Assembly: GCA_030549495.1 (NCBI GenBank)
Contig: JAUIRK010000894.1
Coordinates: 620,001 to 684,000 of the forward strand
From: Nectonema munidae
Taxonomy: Eukaryota; Nematomorpha; Nectonematoida; Nectonematidae
Length of the DNA: 64,000 nt
Reading direction: 5' to 3'
A program made the position numbers and the translations under genes. Positions 57,042-64,000 of the stretch are shown here, one piece after another. The notes beneath the pieces were generated by a model. That model searched no databases, was not told the DNA's origin, and saw only the letters and a program-made list of their open reading frames with translations. How positions within the stretch are numbered: position 1 is the first letter of the stretch; each line of letters opens with the position of its first letter.

Positions 57042-58663
57042 ATGAGTGCAAGACAGTGCAAAAATGATCAAAACATATTTTGTTACATATGTGGAGAATT
57101 GACTTTTGCTAAAGAAAGGCGTAGTATCACACATCATGTCAAGAAAATGTATAAGGCGTACTTCGATTGTCACTTAGGAGACCAGGATAAATCTGCTGCC
57201 TTACATGTGTGAAGACACTGAGTGTCTGGTATGCAGGAAAAAATGTTCACATGAAGTTTGGTGTGCCGATGATTTGGAGTGAGCAGAAAGATCACTCCAA
57301 TGATTGCTATTTCTGTCAGCATGATTTTACAGCCTGTACTACAGCAAAGAAAAAGAAACGCATCGTTTACCCAAATTTGCGATCAGCAATACGTCCAGTA
57401 GAACATTCAGAAAATTTGCCTGTTCCCAAACCTCCAGATCAAGAAATGCAAATATCCAGTAGTGCCGATGAACATTCCAGTGGTGAATATATAGAGCCCA
57501 GTGATCCGGTGGCGAGAATAAACCAGTACTATTTCCTCAAGAGGCTCTAAATAACTTGTGCAGAAATCTTTATTTAACCAAAGACAAAAGTGTGTTTCTC
57601 GCATCAAGGCTTCAAGAATGTAATCTTCTTGAGAAAGGAGTGAAAGGTAAACTTTACAGAAAACGATCACAAGATCTACTTGCGTTATTCGCAATGAAGG
57701 GTGGTTTATGTTTTTGTAATAACATCACTAAGCTTTTTGAGCAACTGCAAATTCCATACGATGTTACGAACTGGCGACTTTTCATAGATGCATCCAAGAA
57801 CAGCATCAAAGCTGTCCTGCTACACAATGGTCACACTCTGCCTTCTGCTCCCATAGCTTATAGCACAACCATGAAAGAATCATATGAGAATCTGAAATCA
57901 ATTTTAACAAGCATACAGTATGATGACCATAACTGACATGTTTGTGCGGATTTTAAGATTATAGCCATGCTTACTGGCTTACATCTTGGATATACTAAAT
58001 TTTGCTGCTTTCTGTGTTTATGGAATTCCAGATTAAGAGAGGAACATTATGTACGCAAGGATTGGCCAATCCGAGATGAATTTGAGCAAGGAAAGCACAA
58101 CATTATAAGCAAACCCCTTATAAAAAGTGATCGAATTGTTTTTAAACTTGGCTTGTTCAAACAATTTGTGAAAGCTTTTGACAAGGAAACCTCCGCATTT
58201 GCATACCTTGCAGAAAAGTTCCCTTCCCTCAGTAAAGCTAAAATTAAAGAAGGTGTCTTCATAGATCCTCAAATTCGAAAAATCGTGCTTAATGAAACTT
58301 TCGTCACACATCTCATGATAAAAGGGAAGCTTGCGTTTGAGTCATTCAGAGAAGTTTGCAATAACTTTTTGAGCAAACATCGTTCAAAAGACTATGTGAA
58401 AGTTGTGAATAATTTGCTAAGTCATTACCATGACATGGGATGTAATATGTCTCTAAAAGTTCATGTGCTCAACTCACATCTGGTTTTTTTTGCTGAAAAT
58501 CTTGGAGAAGTGAGTGATGAACATGACGAGAGGTTTCATCAAGATATATCAGTGGTGGAGTGACGATTCAAAGGAAAATGGAACCCTGGTATGTTGGAAG
58601 ACTACTGCTGGAGTATAAAAACGGAAGATCACACTTTACACAAAAGGGTTAGAAAGACAAAGG
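57042..58663 (+). pseudogene. Uncharacterised NWRLFID/ERFHQDI family, copy C (most complete)
   Basis: Starts at ATG 57042 (MSARQCKNDQNIFCYICGEL, first cysteine pair) and runs in four successive frames: to 57212; 57209-57550 (CYFCQHDF, YPNLRSAIRPV); 57556-57936 (NWRLFIDASKNSIKAVLLHN, STTMKESYENLKSI); 57967-58563 (GYTKFCCFLCLWNSR, KLGLFKQFVKAF, DPQIRK, NMSLKVHVLNSHL, SDEHDERFHQDI), with KGKWNPGMLEDYCWSIK after it. At least three lesions break it. The FIDAS strand, a later D (CADFKI) and the E of DERFH could be the acidic triad of an RNase H-fold transposase; that is inference. No terminal inverted repeats were found. Two further copies lie in this window. Confidence 0.75.
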
Positions 58664-58689
58664 TTGATTGAACTAGCATGTGTATATTT

Positions 58690-61457
58690 TTAATTTATAA
58701 CCAATAAATGTTTTGTTATATCAACTAAATTTTTGTTATTTTTTGTAATTTTCAGTATTTACAATGTTGTGTAATGCAATATTATATAGTATTTTATGAA
58801 ACATATTGTGCATGGCACTGGAAAACAGTGCCTAATCTGGATAAACAAAGGTCATATTCAGAATCAGGACAATTTTTTGACCCAGTAACAGTCTTACTTA
58901 ACTTGTACTTTTTTTGAACCTCAAATTTGTTACACAGTGAATATAAATAAGTCTTAGTGTGCATCAATTAACATCAAACATAGTCCTCAAATTTATTACC
59001 AACTTGTAAATAATTAGTTTATGATTGATATATCTCGAAACAATAGCTACACAATTCCAAAGATGTAAAAATCAGGAACGCACATCTGCAAATAGCCGAC
59101 ATATTGAGTGTACATATATAAAATACTTCTTAAAAGTGAAAAAAAAAATTTTTGTCGGTATCACATTAGATAGGGAAGAACAATCTTCTTAAATTTGACA
59201 GATGGTAAGAATAGTCACGATGAGGAATAGAACCTAGACTTTACGCTTCTACTACTAAGTTATCTGTGTACAAAACGTTTATATAAAATATGAAGAGTAA
59301 AGATAGGTTTAGAGCAGCTATGCCCAATGCTCACGGGCGCCATGACCTCTGCAGAGAGGAAATTTTTCTAATAAGGAGGTAGGTATGGAGATTATAGTTT
59401 GTAGGTTGTTTGATGCGCCTCGCATACATAAGCCACCTATGCTGGTTTACAGGCAACAACACGTCACTCGGCTTTCTAATAAGGAAGTAACAAATTTTAA
59501 TAATTAAGATTTTCACATTTAAAATATATTATTTATAATAAAATTAATTCATCAACTTTTCAAATTTCCCCCGATTAGAGTATTTTCATAGAATGGATTG
59601 ATAATAATGCTTCGATTTTTCATTAAAAACTAAAAAAGAAATATATTTAATTACAAAAACTTAACAATAAACTCTGAAGTTATTTTAATTGAAAATAATA
59701 ATATGTCCAAGAATTTTATTACATTATTTCGTGTCTAAATCCAAGCAATTTAATTTGTTTCTTTATCCAATTATATTAATAAGATAAATTTGTTATCAAT
59801 GTTGTAGAAGATATTGTAGAGAAGAATACATAGTTATTCAAGAATAGATAAATAAAATTAAATTCCAAAAAAAGTTTTTTTCCGATCATTCCTTCTGTAG
59901 TAAAAACGTATAAGATGATACTTATGCAAGACCTTAGTGAATGAATAGTAAGGGAATTGTTTAAAATGTGAGAAGTACAGAATTGCTACCATTTATCATT
60001 TTATATTATAGAAATACAAGTATTGATGTGACTTCTGATGAAAAATCAATTGAAAACGCAAAAAGACTACATTATATCAAACCCCTGCATGTGTTGTTAT
60101 GTGAAAGAAATACCTTGACGAGTAATAATAACACATGTGGATAATAACAATAATATCATAAGATATAAAATATAGCCTAGAAATTACAGAAAATAGAAGT
60201 TCATTTGGCTGCAGTGAAATTACAAAAAAAGTCACTTGTTGAAGTTTCAATGAAGTGTATTTTAATTTTTTTTTATATGAAACAGGTAAACAGTAATCAA
60301 AACATAATTAAATTTTTACTATTTTCTTGAAAAAAAAATGATGAAAATATTAGCGATATGCCACTGTTATAATATAAGCTTATTTTGGATGGTGAGGGTA
60401 ATAGTATCTATAAGGATTTTGAAATATCTTAGATGTGTAAAAGAAGATCTAAGAGTGTTATCAGTTATTTATTTAGCAAATGCAACTGAAGCTTATAAGT
60501 TTTCGATTATATGTTAATAAAATTTGATATGCGAAAATGAGGTGATAATAGGTTGCGTCTAAATATGCACTCATTTATTTCGTATGAGTCAGCATGTGCC
60601 GCAACCAGATAGCAGACAAATCGTTGAGATATTATACTAAGAATTATAAAAATAGATTGTCGGGTATATTGGTCTTCCACGGTACAAATTGGGACACATT
60701 TTGACAGCAAAAGCTAGTGAAGATCATTAAAAGTAATATCAAGAGATGCGATTTTAATGGGCCTTTGAATAATATAATACAAAATAATGGAAAATTTTTG
60801 ATGATTTCCTATGTAGATAATTATAATTACCTTGCCAAATGGCTGAAGTGTAAGGCAGGATCTTATATGTTTTACAACATATAAAGATGCAAATGCATAA
60901 CAATTTCAAAAAAGTTATATAAAGAGATTCATCAACATTGAGTTTAATCACAATAAGAAGAAAGAATATGTCCCGTTTCTACGGTTTACTAGTCTATAAT
61001 CAGCATCAAAAAATTAAGATTAATTGTCTATATTAAACATATTTAACACCTTTAGAACAACTTCCATGATCCATGTCTTCTGATGAACTTTTCCTGTATA
61101 TTATAATTAAAAACGAATAGAAAACCTAATAAAATCTTTTATCTACAAATTTTTTTTTGCCTCCTCTAATACTCTTTATATATGCCAATAGCATATATAA
61201 CCTCTATTTATAAACGCAATACAAAATTAAAAAAATAATTACTAGAAAATTTTTTATTTAATTTAATTTTAATATTTTCATAAACTTTACGTTCCATTTA
61301 TCGAATTTAATTAATTTTTTTAATACGCGTATCGTTAAAATTTGTTTAAAAGAAAATTGAAGTGGTATTAGTAAAATTTCATTCTGTAAATTTTTGTTTT
61401 TAAACTTCTTATTTGTTATTTTTTGCTATATATACACATGTAATATATTTCGCAAAC
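58690..61457. other. Intergenic, fragments only
   Basis: Contains the SINE-like remnant at 59150-59280 and a possible hAT terminus (CAGCTATGCCCAATGCTCAC, 59315). Otherwise no ORF or repeat of note. Confidence 0.5.
59150..59280 (-). mobile_element. SINE-like, tRNA-derived remnant
   Basis: On the - strand, CAGATAACTTAGTAGTAGAA (A-box region) precedes AGGTTCTATTCCTC (B box, 59222-59235), with normal spacing for a tRNA-derived promoter. A run of A/T follows toward 59150. No target duplication was resolved. Confidence 0.5.
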
Positions 61458-61465
61458 AATGAGTC

Positions 61466-62457
61466 CAGGGCCGTAGCCCTATCTCTTGTGCTCCGACTTC
61501 TTATTATTTTCTTCCTTTTTTACATTGCCTGAATCACCGGCTTCTTCTTGTGATTAATACTTTGAATTCTGTATATGAAGTTTTAAAAATGCATTGCTGT
61601 GTGTAGGCTCATTTACAATTTTATGAAAAAGCCTAATGTTGAGAAAATATATGATGGGGGGAAAATTCAAAGGATTATGGATCAAAGATGGACAGGACAT
61701 TTTGATTCAATCAACTCTATTGTCAAAACTACGAAAATCTTTTATATCTTTTTGAAGAATGTTCTTTATCCGATAATAATCCACGAACTCATCGAAGCTC
61801 AGTCTCTCGATAAAACAGTTCATAACATAACAATATATTTTATTAAGCAAAAAGAAGGTTGTTCAAACCTATGAAAATTGCATCTAAAAATAATAACTTC
61901 AAATAATGAGATATTTGAATTTTCATAAGACAAAATATCACAAGTGTAAAAACTTGAGAAGACTTCAATGGAAGTCTAATCTATTTTAAAATATATTTAA
62001 TTAATGTTGGTGCATCCACAATATTTTGAGGTGAAAATAGTTCCTATTTGTTTTGAATCTTCTCTTCAAGGTCCTTAAAATTTTAATTCTTATTAACACT
62101 TATGCACAGTTACTTTAAAATACTCAAATACTCATGATATACTTTTTTTAAAATTTAACTTATATGATGCACAAGAGAAAAAAAACGTGATTCTGCTATC
62201 ATATTTGGATTCATATACAAAAAATATTGATACTGATGAATTGGTCAAGAAATTTTCTAACAAAACAAGAATTCAACTTTTTTTGAGAGAGAATGTAGTT
62301 TTTCCAAAATGAGATAAGTTTTTTTCTATAAATAATTGTTTTATTTATTCATTAATTATTTTTAAAAGCATTAAATTACTCAATTTTAAACTAAAATATT
62401 CAGGCCCCCTCAACTTCCCCTTGTGCCATCAACTTCCAATTTCTTGCTACAGCCCTA
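61466..62457 (+). mobile_element. hAT transposon remnant with 8-bp target duplication
   Basis: AATGAGTC occurs at 61458-61465 and 62458-62465. The ends CAGGGCCGTAGC and, inverted, TAGGGCTGTAGC match at 10 of 12 positions. The 992-bp interior keeps part of a transposase. Both copies of the target duplication are intact. Confidence 0.85.
61599..61874 (+). pseudogene. hAT transposase fragment
   Basis: A 91-codon open stretch: LIYNFMKKPNVEKIYDGG, then QRWTGHFDSINSIVKTTKIF. The RWTGH motif with following SI/V block is typical of the ZMYM-like hAT transposase group. The start codon and the catalytic region are missing; downstream sequence to 62290 has only broken traces. Confidence 0.7.
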
Positions 62458-62465
62458 AATGAGTC

Positions 62466-64000
62466 TCACAGAATGTTTACGAGAAATTCTATTGATCAAA
62501 ATATTTCTAAATAGCTTTCTATTTAATTTCTTCCTTTAAAAAATTATTTCTATTAATTTTTTCCCCTCTAATGAATCGAAATAAATTAGGGTTCATATCT
62601 TTGATAACGCTTTTTATAGTTGTAATCTGCAGGACTTGGGCTCAGCATTTGGGCATGCTGACCTTGAGTACGTTCTGCATCAAATGCTAAATTTGTTTTG
62701 TACATATAATATAAGAATGCATAAATAATTAAAAATCAAGTTTATCACTTTTATTGTATGGATACAACGTATTTGTGTATTGTAATAAAATTGGAAATTA
62801 ATAAATAACTGTATTTTGATAATTATTCTTCAAACATGACAAACATTTGCTTCAATGTTAACCTAGAAAATGTTAACTAAAACAGTTAATTAAAACTCCC
62901 AAAAAAAGGAATTAGAAAAAATGAAAGCATGGATTATATTTGTTAATAAAATTTTTTAAGGCCATTATTTTCCTAGTTTCCTGATTAAAAATCTAACAGC
63001 GCTAACCTAGAGTAAGCTAATATGTGGATATTAGCTAAAATAGACTATATACGGTCATAGCACTGTTGCACATTCTCAAAATTTGTGGCGGGGGCGAACA
63101 TTATTTTAGAATTTTCAAAATTTATTATAAAAGAATTTTTGTCAAATTAACGTACAACCATTATTTTATTATACCCGCATTACACTTAATTTCTTACCTC
63201 TTTACTACACCATAACTGCAGATAAGTGCAGGGATTTTATCGAATCGAATTTCATTGTTTTTAAGTGTAGTCGTGTCACTACCGTTTAGTTAAACAACAT
63301 AAAATCATTCATATATGCTAGAGTTAAAGATAAAAACTGATAATTCTTCATGTTCGCTATTATTTTTACTCTCATCTATAATCATCGGAATAATGCATTG
63401 GGATAGAACAAATTCTTCACATGATTGTGAAGACAAATAATTTAGAAATTTATATCTTTTTACTAACTCATTATGCTTTTTTTTTAAAGTAGGGTTTATA
63501 GCTAGCGTAATTTTGATAAATTCGCTTTTTGAAAAAATTATAAATAGTTATGGTTTTTGACGAAAATAGACACGCCAACAGGATCTAGAATACCTAACCC
63601 TTAAACAAGTTAGGCATGTTTTTTTCTTTGAGACTTTCTCATTAGGCATGGAGAGACAGTGATCACTACTCATCGTTATTGCTTTCCACCAGTTATTGAA
63701 ACCGATGGTAAATTCACTTTCATATTTCAATGTTTTATAGGTGTGATCAACCTTTTATAGAGTATGCGCCAAATATACAGTTATCTGTAGATGATGCATT
63801 AAAAATTTTTATTCTGACACACTTTTAAATCCCAAATTTTGATAGATAAATCTTTTGAAGAAAATTTTATATTTCAAAAAACTAATTTCCTTTTATTATC
63901 TATACAAAAACTAACGAAAAGGTTATTTTTTGATGATTTTCTATGTGGATAATTATAATAAACAAAAAAATTATAATAAAACGTCAAACCTTTTAAAAAG
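62466..64000. other. Intergenic to window end, nothing recognised
   Basis: A short shared sequence (GATGATTTCCTATGTAGATA near 60800, and GATGATTTTCTATGTGGATA near 63933) hints at another repeat that runs off the window end. No gene. Confidence 0.45.

Overview
The window is AT-rich nuclear DNA of an animal. Two spliced host genes are recognisable and most of the rest is transposon-derived or unannotatable intergenic sequence. Base composition, small introns in ordinary genes, and a protein family with the NWRLFID / GYTK-CCFLC / SDEH-ERFHQDI motifs that I know mainly from arthropods suggest an arthropod. A repeat-rich parasitic copepod such as a sea louse would fit, but this is inference.

Host genes. 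The + strand gene at 30743-52007 is a proteasome 20S alpha-4 (PSMA7-type) subunit in six exons with intact frame and GT/AG junctions. Intron 1 is about 14 kb and intron 4 about 4.6 kb, both swollen by insertions. On the - strand, ending only 114 bp from the PSMA7 stop, four exons (52122-55345) encode most of FAAP24, the Fanconi core-complex and FANCM partner; its first exon was not found.

Layout. 1-8.1 kb: no supported gene, one SINE-like remnant. 8.1-10.8 kb: a broken Tigger/pogo DNA transposon lying exactly between two copies of a ~104-bp repeat. 10.8-21.9 kb: remnants, including a fragment of the uncharacterised arthropod transposase-like family and a 145-bp tandem repeat. 21.9-22.7 kb: a short hAT derivative with 8-bp target duplication. 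22.8-23.5 kb: 145-bp repeats and a LINE fragment. 23.75-25.33 kb: second copy of the uncharacterised family (-). 25.7-26.6 kb: TA-flanked non-autonomous element. 26.7-29.7 kb: a LINE with a 527-codon ORF, plus an oppositely oriented LINE 3' end. 29.9-30.15 kb: a SINE with 15-bp target duplication. 30.7-52.0 kb: PSMA7, whose intron 1 holds a ~10.2-kb composite made of two direct ~5-kb units, each with a giant hairpin (arms ~819 and ~770 bp), and a ~150-bp tandem array; intron 4 holds a rearranged Ty3/Gypsy-type LTR fossil. 52.1-55.4 kb: FAAP24. 57.0-58.7 kb: third copy of the uncharacterised family (+). 61.4-62.5 kb: a ~1-kb hAT remnant with 8-bp target duplication.

The most unusual structure is the composite in PSMA7 intron 1. 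Its two units abut precisely and have Helitron-like ends when read on the - strand (TC at one end; a short hairpin followed by CTGA at the other). The 62-bp loop of the hairpin is in opposite orientation in the two copies. Because it lies in an intron of what should be a constitutively transcribed gene, pre-mRNA should fold into very long double-stranded RNA.
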